64,000 nucleotides of DNA from Hydractinia symbiolongicarpus. Lineage: Eukaryota; Cnidaria; Hydrozoa; Anthoathecata; Hydractiniidae. Of the stretch, positions 1-12,137 are shown piece after piece (position 1 is the stretch's first letter; each line of letters begins with the position of its first letter). Both the position numbers and the translations under genes were made by a program. The stretch is from positions 12,189,501 through 12,253,500 of the forward strand of contig NC_079881.1 in NCBI RefSeq assembly GCF_029227915.1. The letters are read 5' to 3'. The notes beneath the pieces were generated by a model. The model saw nothing but the letters and a program-made list of their open reading frames with translations, was not told where the DNA came from and searched no databases.

Positions 1-423
1 CTCAGTCTCTCGAGCTACCGATATTTGTTATACATTGCGAACGTTTCTTACCTCATTTACAATAACTACGAAATAATACTCATTGGCGTTATGGCAGGCA
101 TTTATGAAGCTGTATCACCAACAATAACACCCAAATTTCTCACATAAATGCTTAAATGTCGGAGAACTTTATAGGAATATCCATAAATAAGGCTGAAAGA
201 GGCTAAAAAATAGAAGCCTCGGGTCAGATTTTACTGGTTCCTGTAAAAAACCGTGTATTTTTTTCAGTAAAGAAGTCAGTAAAACTAAATTCGGTAAAAT
301 AGTCACTTGTCTAAAATGTATCACTCTTTCACAACTACGTTAGTAAAACGTCCTTTTTTTAAAGCAAGCACGGGGTGAAATAAAAATTCTTTTTTTATTA
401 TTCAACAATTTTAACTCAAAAAA

Positions 424-460
424 CAAGAAGCCCGATGGCTTGAAGATTTCCGCCATTAGC
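424..460 (-). repeat. Helentron 3' terminus with hairpin
   Basis: Read on the minus strand, a conserved 'ATGGCGGAAATCTT' stretch is followed by the hairpin AAGCC/GGCTT (positions 428-432 and 437-441, loop of four) and then CTTGT at the end. The same terminus occurs on the plus strand at 7726-7761 and 42926-42960. It ends CTTG rather than the CTRR of canonical Helitrons. Confidence 0.65.
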
Positions 461-639
461 ATAGATAATAATAGTGCCAGACTATCCTCAAAGAACAAAA
501 ACGCAATGCATATTATCTGCAACGAAAGTTTAACAAGTTGAAAACAAAAAGAAAACAATAAAGTCAACCCAGCGTAAATATCTTTCGTTCTGAGGACGAA
601 ATTGATTTAAAGTAGCCCTTTTAGAAGATTTTGTAAACA

Positions 640-1497
640 TCATGTTAGAGAAAGTTTAAGCCTGACTGCGTCATGATCACTGAAATATACATTTTTGACG
701 AGCGTATCGACTTCTAACGTGTTGAGGACATTCTCATGGACATAGATGTGGTCAATAAGTGAACCGGATATATGAGTTGGAGAGGTTACAACTTGTTTAT
801 ATTCAGTGAGAAAATCAAGGAAATAGTTTCCGTCACTAAATGCATTTACATTAAAATCTCCGAGTATAACATCAACGATTTCGTTTCCCAAAAAATGTTG
901 AATAAGGTTAAGAGAATTTTTACGATATAGAATTAGAAAACTAACAGCATTCTTTTGAAACGTTTTCTTCGTCATTTTAAAAAATATTGCACCTGGAATT
1001 TTCACAATATCAAACAATTCTATAGTTTCATTATGACCAACCAAAAGACTAGAAAACCTATCTATATTGTTGTTTGGGATTAAAGTAAAGTAATCTAGTT
1101 TTGTGTCGCAGTATGAATTAAATGGTATCTGAGTTTCTGTTAGGCATAATAAATCACTTTCCATGAGAACGCGGTCGGACTTAATATCATTTTTATGTTT
1201 GTTGTAGGATCTTGTATTAAGCAAAGTTACTATTATAGAATTTTCACTAATTACGCCAGTATCTTTTGATGTCAATTTTGAGTGTTCTCGCATATAATTG
1301 TATTGCTCGGTTGCTCGTGTGTCTGATTTAATAGCTGATCTGGAAAATGTCCCCGTCAGGTATAAACCCTCTAAGCTTGTGACTCGACTTAATGCAACAT
1401 AGATCTGTCCTGAGTTAAAAGCTCGTTGCTTTATTAAATCAAAACAAACAACAATTTTATCAAACGTTTTTCCTTGAACCTTGTGAACAGTACAGGC
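640..1497 (-). pseudogene. Helentron helicase end and C-terminal AP-endonuclease-like domain
   Basis: After the TAG at 1498 the frame runs open to the stop at 640. It gives the helicase motifs V/VI first and then an endonuclease/exonuclease/phosphatase fold: 'LLCLTETQI' (metal-binding Glu), 'VILGDFNVN' (Asp/Asn motif) and 'LIDHIYV' plus 'YFSDHDAV' (the final SDHxxV motif). An APE-like endonuclease fused to RepHel is the defining feature of Helentrons. It is in frame with the helicase, so it is a domain of the same protein, not a separate gene. The domain itself has no internal stop. Confidence 0.8.
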
Positions 1498-4257
1498 CTA
1501 TGACAGCATTAGTGGGAATTGCATTCGTTTCATAGTAGGTGAAGTTAGATTCTGTTTATTAAATTTGATTTCCTTTTCTATTCTGCTTATTGGAATAACA
1601 TTTTCTTGCATAGCATAAGAATCTGTTCTCATAGCTTTAACTCCTGTACTTTTGTCTTCCATTCTCAAATATATTTTTGTTACTTTTCCTAATCCATCGG
1701 TTTTTATGCGATGAACAGTCCCAATCTGTTCATTAATAAGTTTATCTGATATGTCGATATTTGATGTTAACATGACTCTCGCGTTGAGTTTTAAAAGAAG
1801 GTTTTGAGCTAGTCCACCTGTCTCCATTTGAGTGCGGCTATGGAGTTTTTGCACCATTGACACAGGAATATTTTTTGGAATTTTGTCAATGGCCTCGATA
1901 TTTATTTCATCCGATGCTATACTGTTTAGCATCTTTTTATTGTGTTCAGAAGCAGGTTGGTTTTCAGCAAAAATATGAATCGCGTCTTTGGGGTAGTTTG
2001 GGTCATTTTGAAAAATAAATTTAGATTTTAGTAAATCTTCGTATCGCGTTTCTAAGTTTCCCACTCTGATATTGTTTAATAATTCAATCAAACATTGATC
2101 ACCACGCTGCCTCATAACCTCTGTCAGTTCAGCAATCTTAAAATATTTCCACCAATGCGAAAGATTTAGCAATACATCTTTGTAGTCTGCATAAATTGGT
2201 CTTCCTTGAATTGGTGGAAGTTGGTAGAAATCCCCACATGCTATAACAGATATTCCCGCAAATGGAATGTCCTCTGAGCATCCAAATATCTCAGTTAGCC
2301 GTTGGTGAATGTGCAACAGCAGCTTGTTTGAAACCATTGAGATTTCGTCTATTACGATAATGCTTAGCTCTGAATACTTATTTCGCAACATGCATCTCTT
2401 TTTATCACTCAACTTAGAAATGTTTTTACTAAAACTTCTATCAACTGGTATACCTAAAGCTGAATGTATTGTATTTCCCTCTACATTGATAGCAGCAACA
2501 CCAGTTGGCGCCAGAATGAGAATCTTATCTTTTTCTAAGTTCCCTGCACGAAAAGAAAGTGCTTTATTTAGCATGTCAGAAATTGTTTTTATCAAATGTG
2601 ACTTTCCACAACCTGCACTTCCTGTTAGAAAGATGTGAATTGGCTCAATTTTGTGGTGTGCGTTACATGCCAAGCCTTTTGTGTAAGTTCTAACCCAATC
2701 ATTTACGACTTCAAAAATTCGCCTTTGAGTTTTGTTTAATGTTCGAATTTTTTCATGGAGTTCGCCATCAGAAATTCCAGGTTTACTAACCGATGAAATA
2801 TTATTCCCAATAACTATGACGTTTTCGGTTTCATTTGGAACTTTGTCATTGCAATGGTAATTTATATTGCTCATATTATCAAAAACATCGTCATTTTCTT
2901 GTTCAGCGAAGGAATCAAGATTATTTACATTCGTGTGAAACTTTATCATTGCTTCTTCAACAAGTTCACCGAATGGTTCGCATATTCTTTTATTTGTATT
3001 TATAATTTCTAACACACCGTTTTCTAATAATTTCTCTGAGTAAGTACCTGAGTTTTTGCTTAGCAATTCTCCTTCCTGGCGAAAAGGATAAAACATAAAG
3101 AGCAAATGATGTGCATAACCTTCTGGATTTTTCTCTCGACTAGGCACATGGTACCTTAGAACGCACTTTTCTTTTCGTAAAGACAACATTTCTTTTGAGG
3201 ACATAAGAGGTAGATTTTTCGGATAAGGAGATTCCATGTGAGTATCAGCTATTATTTCTTCAAGTACTTCTGGTTGACTGTCATTTTTATCTTCTGGTTT
3301 CGGTTTTATTTTCATAGAGTAGCTTGACAAGAACTCAGCATAACACATTTGTTCCAACATAGGGTATTTCCTTTTTTTAAATTCAGGATTTGGTCTATCC
3401 ATGTATCTATCCAACATATTTCGTTTAAAAATATCAGTACTGTCTGGTGGCAAACTTAAAATCTCTTCTTCGTTACGACATACCCTATATCTCTTCTCAG
3501 GAATGTTACTGTTTGCAAAAACTACAACAGGAAATGTCTTTCGTAACCATATTTCTGGCATTATAATAGCAAATGCTTCTTGAACTGACATTTCACGATG
3601 ATTTCGATACGCATTTGCAATTGATTTTATTTGTAAAAATAACGAGTCGCCAGTTTCTAATGCTTGTGATGCCGCTTTTTTCATCGCTTCTGAAGATTCG
3701 TCTTCAGCTTTAGATGAATAAGCACACATGTAAGACACTGCTTTATAATAACCAAGAACAGGTTGAATGTCTATGTTGGCTTCCCATGCCATCGAGCCTT
3801 CGGTAAAATAATTATTTATAAAACAGGAATCTGGAAGCCTTCGAAAGTGAATTTGAAATCCACTATCAGGAGATATGCTCAGTGCATTTTCATGCTCTTC
3901 TTTCGTAATGGCTAAACTTTGAAGAATTTTTTCAATTGTACCTGGTTGGGTATAATTAGGTACATCAGGATGCAGAATATTGTTTAATCTTGGATTCAAA
4001 TTTGAATCTATGTAAGTTTTTACTTTTTCTAGTATAGTCTTCCTTTCCTTTAGTTGTGTTTCCCTTTCTTCCTTAGAGATGTTGTCAGCGACAATTGTAT
4101 GGTCTGTAAAAAATTTCCCGAAAGAGTATCGACAATTCTTGTTTTTATACTTTCGACAAGATTTGGAATGAGAATGTGTTTGATATGTCGAAACTAGTTT
4201 GTGTAGAACTGGGTTGCTTTCTTTATTAGGAAGCTGGCATTTAACTATGTTATCCAC
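1498..4257 (-). pseudogene. Helentron Rep C-terminus and PIF1-type helicase
   Basis: About 919 residues in the same frame as the upstream Rep. The Rep tail carries the tyrosine-containing 'SYMCAYSSK'. The helicase half has Walker A 'GSAGCGKSHLIKT' (about 2590-2650), Walker B 'IIVIDEISMVS' (about 2320-2360), motif III 'VIACGDFYQLPPIQG', 'LTEVMRQRGD' and 'LNARVMLTSNID', all typical of PIF1/RecD-like superfamily 1 helicases fused to Rep in Helitrons. The frame stops at TAG 1498-1500. Past this stop the same frame continues with the last helicase motifs ('TVHKVQGKT', 'YVALSRVTSLEGLY', 1340-1490) and runs on into the endonuclease domain. The stop is therefore a nonsense mutation inside one long ORF. 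Confidence 0.85.
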
Positions 4258-5973
4258 AAAGGCAATATATTCTTTCTTATTATCGCTACGTAAAATTGGT
4301 GCATTAACAACCCATAATAAAAAGTGGATGTGTGGACTACCTCTTACCTGAAATTCAACTCTAATGGCGTAGTAGTTTACTATACCTAACGGTCCGTTGA
4401 CAACTATGATTTTAAAAAAGATCTCAACTCGGTATTGGAAATGTCTTGCTAAAAGAACTGGATTACTGTTAAGAATCTCGGTTCGTTGATAGTAATTTAG
4501 ATTGTCGATTTCTTCTTCGGATATGTCATTTCCTTGTAATTTAGTGATGATTTTAACCAGTTCATTCTATCTTAAATCTGCACAAGACAAAGTCATAAAA
4601 AACGTTGGAAGTCCTAGCTGTTTTTCCATAGCCAAAACTTCAAAAAGAAATCGCTTCCAATATGCACGAGTTCCTTTCAACGTGTTCATAAACGTGAAAG
4701 CGTCGTCACTGGCTAAAAACGACTTAACTCTTTCTTTAAAATTTAAAGACATCATTCCTGCTGTAAGACCGTCCGCTTTAATTTTTTGCATAGCTATATT
4801 TATGCGACTATTCAAATTGTGATGTTGTGTCACTGCATGAGCAAAAAATATGTAGTCACTATCAGAGGCAAACTTCTGTCTATAATTCAATAATCTTTGG
4901 TTGAAATACTTTGTCGGTGAAAATGGTACTTCTCTTTTCGTGTGATATCCGTATTTACCTGTTGGAAATAGATAAGGGTGGGAAAGTTCTTCACAATGCT
5001 CATCAGAAATTATTTGTATGGAAAATTTATTCTCGCCTGGATCAATAACAATATTTCCATCGTCAATTTGTTCATGTGGAATAGTTGGAACAAAAGACGT
5101 TTCTTGGCAAGGCAAGCGATATTTGTTTAACGGATTTTCATTCTCTTCTCCGCTATCGTGCGAGTAATCCTTATTCTTGGTTTTTACGTCACTGATATTA
5201 GTACTTGGTGTCGATTCTATTGCAAAGTCAATGTTCATTTCATTTTCACTTTCTCTAGTTTTATGTTCAGATGTTAAATTAATCCAAGAAGGTGGTATGT
5301 TTGTGAGATTAATTTCAATGTTTGCATAAAGAGGGTTAACTAGTTTTAGATAATAAAGGACTTCTCGAATAACATCCGGCCTTACAGACTCTAAGTACAC
5401 GTTAGATTTGAAATTGAGTTTCTTTTTTAACGCAACTTGCACTACACCATTATTGTCCATTCCTCTTGGCAAGACATTGCTTATTTCATCAGCTTTTATT
5501 GGAACATTACAGATAGCCCCTTTTATTTTGGGACACTGACCCTTGGGCATTATTGCAATTCGTTTAAATAAAATTCTTTTGGATATAACGATTTTTTCCA
5601 ATCGTCGTAATGTGCTCATTGATTCTGGGAGATCAAATATTTGAAGATTATTAGATACAGCTTGGGAAGGAATTTTTCCTTTCGTAAGTTTCAAATGGCA
5701 TGTTGTACATATATATTCTTTGCCATCAAAACTTTGTATTCTGAAACGAAAGTGCTCTTCCGAAATGGCAGTATAATCGACATGGCGAAACAATTTAATT
5801 GACCGCTTATACAAAGAACGATTACATATGACACAAATATAAAATGGTCCATTCTCAATGCATTTCTTAAATTGGTTTATTTTCTCATTAGAATCGGGCA
5901 AATTGTTAACATGCTTACGTTTGGTTGCTTTACCTTCTTGGGCTGCATGTCGTTTCTTTGCAGTTTTTTGCAT
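4258..5973 (-). pseudogene. Helentron Rep N-terminal region and HUH nuclease
   Basis: The frame is open from 5973 to a TAG at 4567-4569 and then continues in the same frame through 4258. The N-terminal part has CxxC pairs ('YICVICNRSL', 'YICTTCHLKL') like the zinc-binding domain preceding Rep in many Helitrons. The Rep domain follows: 'PYLFPTGKYGYH', 'FFMTLSCADLR', and after the stop the HUH metal-binding motif 'SPHIHFLLW' (about 4320-4350). HUH Rep proteins nick single-stranded DNA to start rolling-circle transposition. The in-frame stop lies immediately after 'SCADLR', a position normally read through in the family, so it is a nonsense mutation rather than a natural end. Confidence 0.8.
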
Positions 5974-5984
5974 TTGTTGGCCCT

Positions 5985-6210
5985 GCTCAGTGTCACGATA
6001 TTTAGTAATGGACTCTCTTTGCCTCGCTTGGCCCTGTTCGGTTTTTTATATTTGCTTATCGACGCTTTTAGTTTAGCTTGGCCCTGGTCTGTTTTTTGAT
6101 AATTGCATATCCACTCTTTTAGCTTAGCTTGGCCATGTTCTGTTTTTCTATAAGTGTTTGTTGACTCTTTTTGCTTTATTCGGCCTCTCTCGGATTTACG
6201 GTACTTTTGT
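5985..6210 (-). repeat. coding tandem repeat at the N-terminus of the Helentron Rep protein
   Basis: About four units of 54-57 bp, each encoding a variant of 'KYRKTEHGQAKLKES', a basic repeat commonly seen at the start of Helitron Rep proteins. The units sit between the protease ORF and the main Rep ORF. The third unit loses frame within a run of six A's near 6030, consistent with a one-base deletion, so the N-terminus is not readable as one frame. Confidence 0.6.
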
Positions 6211-7015
6211 TCTGATCTAGTTTTCTCTTTCTACGAATGGAAAGCATAATGTTGTCGGTCATCTGTTCAGTTGTCGGTATTTTAAAATATTGAGTTTCGA
6301 GACACCTTCCTTGACCAGGGGACACATATATTTCGCGTATGTAGTTTTCAACTTGTTGTAATGAATCAAATTTTAAAAGGACTAATGTACCACATTCTGT
6401 TATTTGTCCAAAACTATTTCGGCTATGAGGATCAAATAAATAAATTTGTGGATGACCCCAAATTATAGCAAAACTAACGCCGCTTATAATGCCCAGTATT
6501 CCTTGTCCTTTATCGGAATGTGATGAATTATGAAATGTACGTAAAGTAGTGCTATTATCTGTAACAATATGAGAAATATTTTCTAAACTTTGTATTTGTA
6601 TGACCTCGTTTTCAACAGTCAAACTATTTGGGAGGTCACTTGCACTCAAGTACTGGTTTGTGTAACCTAGGCTCGTGTACAACTTTGTTCCTTCGCAGAG
6701 GATATGATCAAGATCACCTGGGTTCCAAAAAGAAACCTTTTTAATAACCGACCAAACGATCGCAAACAGGGAATTACACATACATTGTGTGCCAAAAAAA
6801 GTTCCAAGCCTGACATCCCCTTGATGAAAAGATCCCTGTACCGACTTTAAAATAGAGTAAGGCCCAGGATTAGTTTCAACATCACCGGAAAGAAAAAAAA
6901 CCATGCGGCGGCAGTTTCTATACGCGGGGTTCACAATATTAGTGGAGATGTGTGACCAAGAAAAACAACCTTCAAAAACTAGAGAAACCTCTGTCGTATT
7001 ATTTAAAAAACACAT
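6176..7015 (-). CDS. Helentron ORF1: 2A-like motif followed by C76/OTU-like cysteine protease
   Basis: Open reading frame of 279 residues starting at ATG 7015. Residues 44-52 read GDVETNPGP (genomic 6861-6887), which fits the DxExNPGP consensus of 2A ribosome-skipping peptides; skipping would fall between Gly51 and Pro52. After it, residues about 61-90 contain 'GTQCMCNSLFAI', resembling the catalytic-cysteine motif of herpes-tegument-like (C76) and OTU-like deubiquitinating proteases, and further on 'LFDPHSRN' supplies the Asp/His motif. Such proteases are known from Helentrons and related elements. The frame ends at TAA 6176, overlapping the basic repeat that begins the Rep protein in another frame. 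This suggests that ORF1 and Rep were once joined or closely coupled. Protease function is inferred from motifs only. Confidence 0.7.
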   Translation of the reverse strand: MCFLNNTTEVSLVFEGCFSWSHISTNIVNPAYRNCRRMVFFLSGDVETNPGPYSILKSVQGSFHQGDVRLGTFFGTQCMCNSLFAIVWSVIKKVSFWNPGDLDHILCEGTKLYTSLGYTNQYLSASDLPNSLTVENEVIQIQSLENISHIVTDNSTTLRTFHNSSHSDKGQGILGIISGVSFAIIWGHPQIYLFDPHSRNSFGQITECGTLVLLKFDSLQQVENYIREIYVSPGQGRCLETQYFKIPTTEQMTDNIMLSIRRKRKLDQNKSTVNPREAE

Positions 7016-7464
7016 AGTTTTGCAGTAGGTCTAATAAATTCAGTAAGTTCACCAATAAGTAACCAATAGGTTTACCAAATAATTCTGAATATCTGATAAG
7101 TCTGAATATCTGATTGTCTAAATATCTAGCTTTTATACTCTGTCGAGTTTCTTTTTTTTAATACTCTGCCGAGTGTTGGTTGTCAATGTCGAACCTAAAA
7201 ATAAGAAAAAGAGATTCATTGCGTGCATTTCTTCATGGCTAAATATTTATGCGGCTATTTTTGATTTCCGCCGGCGAAGGTGAAATCATTAAAATCGGGA
7301 GATAGAGACAGGCCAGAGCCTAGACGCTTAAATCTAAGCTAAAGCTTAAATCCTCGTTTTGACAGATTTCTTTCTGAGAACGAGGCTAAAATGAGTTTTA
7401 AGCCAATAAGAATCCTGACAGGGCAACAAAATGTTTTATTATCCAATGAACATTACTTTATTTT
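7016..7464. other. no gene seen; probable 5' flank of the Helentron
   Basis: AT-rich sequence upstream of the Helentron ORF1. It contains two imperfect copies of an 'ACTCTGYCGAGT' phrase (about 7138 and 7163). No coding sequence or clear 5' terminus recognised. Confidence 0.4.
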
Positions 7465-7761
7465 AGAGTTTATATGCTATCGAAAGTTAAAGCTCGAGCA
7501 GTGTAGCATAATGAAGATAATGCGCCATCTTTGATGTTATTGACGTTTTCTTTAATAATTACGTCATTTGCTTCTGTACAATTTCGCAAGCACGTAGACT
7601 AAAGCTACATTGAGCAGAAATAATTAATTATTCATGAGTTTTAATTCAAAGAGGAATTGTTGAGGCTGGATATTTTTGGTGAAAGATAATGTATTATGGC
7701 TATAAAATCGTGAAAAGTATGTCACGAATGGCGAAAATCTTTAAGCCGCAGGGCTTCTTGT
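7465..7761 (+). repeat. non-autonomous Helentron-like 3' segment (dispersed repeat copy 1)
   Basis: About 300 bp, closely matched in inverted orientation at 14212-14510. The shared core includes 'GCTATCGAAAGTTA', 'ATGCGCCATCTTTG' and 'TTTTTGGTGAAAGATAAT'. This copy ends with the same hairpin terminus as the Helentron at 424: AAGCC (7743-7747), GGCTT (7752-7756), CTTGT (7757-7761). It is most simply the 3' part of a non-autonomous Helentron. Confidence 0.6.
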
Positions 7762-9500
7762 ATATTCCTAACAATCGCTGCACACACAAATTTAAATTCA
7801 GATGAAACTATGATTGCATTGTAATAGCTTTATTACTTTAAATTTAAACTATTGGTGTTAAATATATACGTTATTTACGTTGCGACATTTAACTTCACGA
7901 TTAACATGAGACATTTTTTGGTGACTTCAAAAATAATATTCACTTTACCCGGCACAGACGGACACAACTTTCGTAATATTATATAGACTAGTCGGTGGAT
8001 AAATCCACAGGTTTTCCTGTCCTTTATTTACCACATTTTGTGTATCTCACTACTACAGCTACCCTTTTGGGTGACAGACAGACGTATACGGGTATTATAT
8101 CATAGATTAGGTTTTCCTTAAAAACTTATTCGTTTACCGTTTTCTGAACAACCTACAATTTCCTGCGGACTGCAAAAAGTTTGACGCAATACTTTTCAAC
8201 ATTCTGTTTATATTTCCAGTACTTCACCGATCTACGACCCAAAGTGTTAAACTGTACTGATTCAAATTATTTTTCTCTAAAGTAGAAGTATAGCTAAATA
8301 AAAATGTTAACGAAAACAACAGAGCACGCTGCAATAACGCACTTTAAGCAGCCGCCATATTTGTTTATAATGATCGGTATTAATTGATTGTATTTATGTT
8401 CATGTGTTTTAATTTAGTAAAGATGGTTCCAATGTTTGGTGTGACTGTTGTGTAGCACTCAGCTGCAAAAACATTAGTCTATTTTAAAAACAAGTTATTA
8501 AAGTTTCATGAAAGTCAAAGTAACATTTCAACTGACAACATCTTCTGATAATAGCATCAGTCCATAATTAAATATATTAAGCCCTAGCATACCTGTCGCC
8601 CCAGTTTATTGCTTTCTTGTTGGTCTAGAAATATTTGGTTTCCATCTGGTGTTAATTCGCGATAAGCATGCACACTAATTGGAGTTAATTTTTTAACACA
8701 TAATGAAAACATCAAAATATCAATTTAATTTGATATCTTATAACGTTAGCCGGTGCAACGTTTACATTACGCTTGCCCTCAAAGCTGCAATAAAATTATG
8801 AGTCGAGAAACGGCAAGCGAACAATTGAACAAAAAAAAATTTGGTGTATATATTGTACTTGCGTCACTTTTTCTCTACCATATTTAAAAGGTTATATATA
8901 TATATAATCACTCAAAAATACTAGTGCTATAGCTAGTTAAGTGTGATATTTAGTTGTTTTGAAGTAGCAGGTAAGCTTTAAAAAGAGAAGCTAATTTGCC
9001 CTATGTTGTACTCCATTTTTGCCTCTCTTATATGCACGCACAAATTCCATAGCTAACTTTGTAAACATTAAAAACATCTAGCTATCTCATCTATATAGCT
9101 ATAGCCCTATAGCTATGCTTAAAATACTGTTAAATGGAAAAAATATATACTGTATATAGCTAGCTATAGCTAAAGCTAGCTACAGGGAAATTTAAGTTAA
9201 AATATTTATTACTTAAGCAAGTTCAATCACCCCAATCGAATTTTCTGTAAAGATGTATTCTGGAGGTAAATATATATTCTGGAAGGTTTTCCAGAAAGCA
9301 ACGCAATATCTTTTAACAGCTAACAATATCAGCTATCAATATCTTTTAACAGCTATGTTTAGTCCTTTCAGGAGCTTTTTAACAATAACCAGCAGGAGAA
9401 GAGAACTGTTTTAAGACTCTCAAGAACGATATCTAAACACGAGGTTGAATATTACCGTTTGCCTGCAAACCATGCCATGCGATAAAGTGAGAGTAGACAG
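7762..9500. other. intergenic, no gene seen
   Basis: AT-rich non-coding stretch. Around 7980-8110 lies a repeat-like block with 'GACAGACAGACGTATACG'. Around 8920-9180 is a low-complexity run rich in AGCTAT/TAGCTA. No ORF with recognisable homology. Confidence 0.5.
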
Positions 9501-9509
9501 TATCTGTAC

Positions 9510-9822
9510 CGCCGTAGATTAGTGGTTATAGCTCTCGTACTCTGTGCGGGAGACCGGGGTTCGATTCCTCTTGACGGCGATTCAACATGGGCGAGTGAAT
9601 GTTACCATAGCCCCGGGTTAACCCAAGCCATGTGAGGGAAATTGGGAAGATGGCACACTGTGTGGGCCGTTGGATGTTGCCGGGAGTTGTCTAGTAGAGC
9701 GCGTGCTCTAATTGGGTCTGCGTAGCTTAAAATGAGCATTAAATACTCTAGGACTCTCCATCTACGCCATGGGCCCTCCTGGAAATAATAGACAGGGTAT
9801 ATCCCTCGATATTTGTGAGGCT
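9510..9822 (+). mobile_element. tRNA-derived SINE, copy 1
   Basis: The head (9510-9580) is tRNA-like: ends CGCCGT/ACGGCG can pair as an acceptor stem, an A-box-like 'TAGATTAGTGGTTAT' lies at about 9515, and a perfect B box 'GGTTCGATTCC' at about 9558. A body of about 240 bp follows, including 'GGGTTAACCCAAGCCATGTG'. A second diverged copy is on the minus strand at 41530-41795. The 3' end runs directly into the (TCTA)n array. Confidence 0.8.
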
Positions 9823-10957
<1,135 letters not shown>

Positions 10958-11843
10958 CACCAACTGTGCAGCGTCCAGGCTCTGTGCTGTCTCTAGATAA
11001 TCTATCTTCCATCTGGCGATTTTAAAGATTTCACCCCGCGTGGAAATCAATAAACCGATATATCAACCCTAGCAGTGGGGCGCTATCCATTAGTCGCCGG
11101 TTCAAACCCCGCTATTGGCCTGGAAAAGAGGTTGAGATTGTAATTAAACTTAGTGTCTTTGTCAACTGCCTAATATACTGCTGCTTTATATCGCTGCAAA
11201 AAGGGATAAATAAAAAAATTGTATTCTTTGATAAAATACACATAAATATACCCGCTTTTTCCTGAAAATTAACGATTTCAAAAAAGTTCAAAGGATTAGG
11301 TAGTCATTTAATTATTTTTCTTAGCTTTTTTGACAATTTCTGGTCTTGAAATCTGGCGATGACGTCACATAAATATTATCACCCCTGCTCACCGTTTTGG
11401 GATGGTCTATAATGGCGTTTGTCGAAGCTTGTGGTTGTCTCGTAAAGCGTTATTTTTAAGGATAATAAGGAAATAAAATCCAGTGGCAAATTATTAGTGA
11501 TAAAAAATAAATTTTATTGCATAAAAATATGAGCTTAATACTGAAAATTTTAAAAATATATAAAATAAATTTTATTGCATAGAATTATGATCTCAATACT
11601 GAAAATTGTAAAAACTAAAAATGAAATTAACTTCATTGGATAGATATATTATCTCAAGCACCGACGCGCTTCTGTTGCTACAAAATGTATTTAGAACTGC
11701 AAATTGTTTTTCTGCCAATCTTGATAAGATTAGTCGTTCCCTTCTAAAAAACTCATATTTCAAGTTACTATAGATCGAACCTTAAAATCTTATAAACTAA
11801 AATAAGCTCAATCTCGTTCCCAAGTTCTTCTCTGCGTTAAAGT
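10958..11843. other. intergenic; tRNA-like B-box fragment and 3' flank of the 11.8-14.1 kb gene
   Basis: At about 11093-11110 'GGTTCAAACCCCG' resembles a pol III B box, preceded by 'GTGGGGCGCTATCCATTAG', so a second SINE scrap is possible. 11480-11640 holds a duplicated phrase built around 'AAATTTTATTGCATA'. On the minus strand AATAAA signals downstream of the gene lie around 11505-11575. No coding sequence seen. Confidence 0.4.
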
Positions 11844-12137
11844 TTAGTTGCTGCTCAGACCTGTCAACTGATAATGCCGAAGGAATGTGTTTTCAGCCAC
11901 AACAACATCAATATCGAAAAAGTTCTTCACAAACGGCCCAAAACCAAATATGGCGTACATACTTGCGAATGATTTCTGATAGATTTTTAGTCTCACCGAA
12001 CGAAGCGACTTATGTGGCATTTCACAACAATGCGTGCACGAACTTTTAATTTTGATTGTCCGGCTTCCTTTATTATCTGCAATCATTTGAAGTTTTTCCA
12101 TTCGCTTGATAAAAATTTTCCAGTTTTGTTCACTCTT
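11844..12137 (-). CDS. exon 3 of the unknown three-exon gene
   Basis: 98 codons including the TAA stop, starting 'KSEQNWKIFIKR' after TTTTAG. It contains 'CTHCCEMPH', a possible metal site, and ends 'LTGLSSN'. Confidence 0.55.
   Translation of the reverse strand, partial: KSEQNWKIFIKRMEKLQMIADNKGSRTIKIKSSCTHCCEMPHKSLRSVRLKIYQKSFASMYAIFGFGPFVKNFFDIDVVVAENTFLRHYQLTGLSSN

Larger units (their letters stand above)
424..7015 (-). mobile_element. Helentron-type (Helitron2) rolling-circle transposon, decayed
   Basis: The span runs from a hairpin 3' terminus (424-460) to the start of a protease ORF (7015); the true 5' end was not found and may lie further right. On the minus strand it carries, in order: a 2A-like motif, a cysteine protease of the C76/OTU kind, a short basic tandem repeat, a zinc-binding N-terminus, the HUH-type Rep nuclease, a PIF1-type helicase and an AP-endonuclease-like domain. 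Rep plus helicase identifies a Helitron, and the C-terminal endonuclease in the same frame is the known hallmark of the Helentron branch. Coding damage (stops at 4567 and 1498, frame breaks near 6030 and 6200) shows this copy is dead. Confidence 0.85.

Noticed and set aside
7980-8110. A defined transposon around 'GACAGACAGACGTATACGGG'
   Set aside because: Looks like a known type of dispersed repeat, but no ends, second copy or target duplication could be shown in this window.
9510-9580. Functional tRNA gene
   Set aside because: The tRNA-like fold is the head of a SINE: it continues into a conserved non-tRNA body shared with 41530-41795, and the anticodon loop is not a good match.
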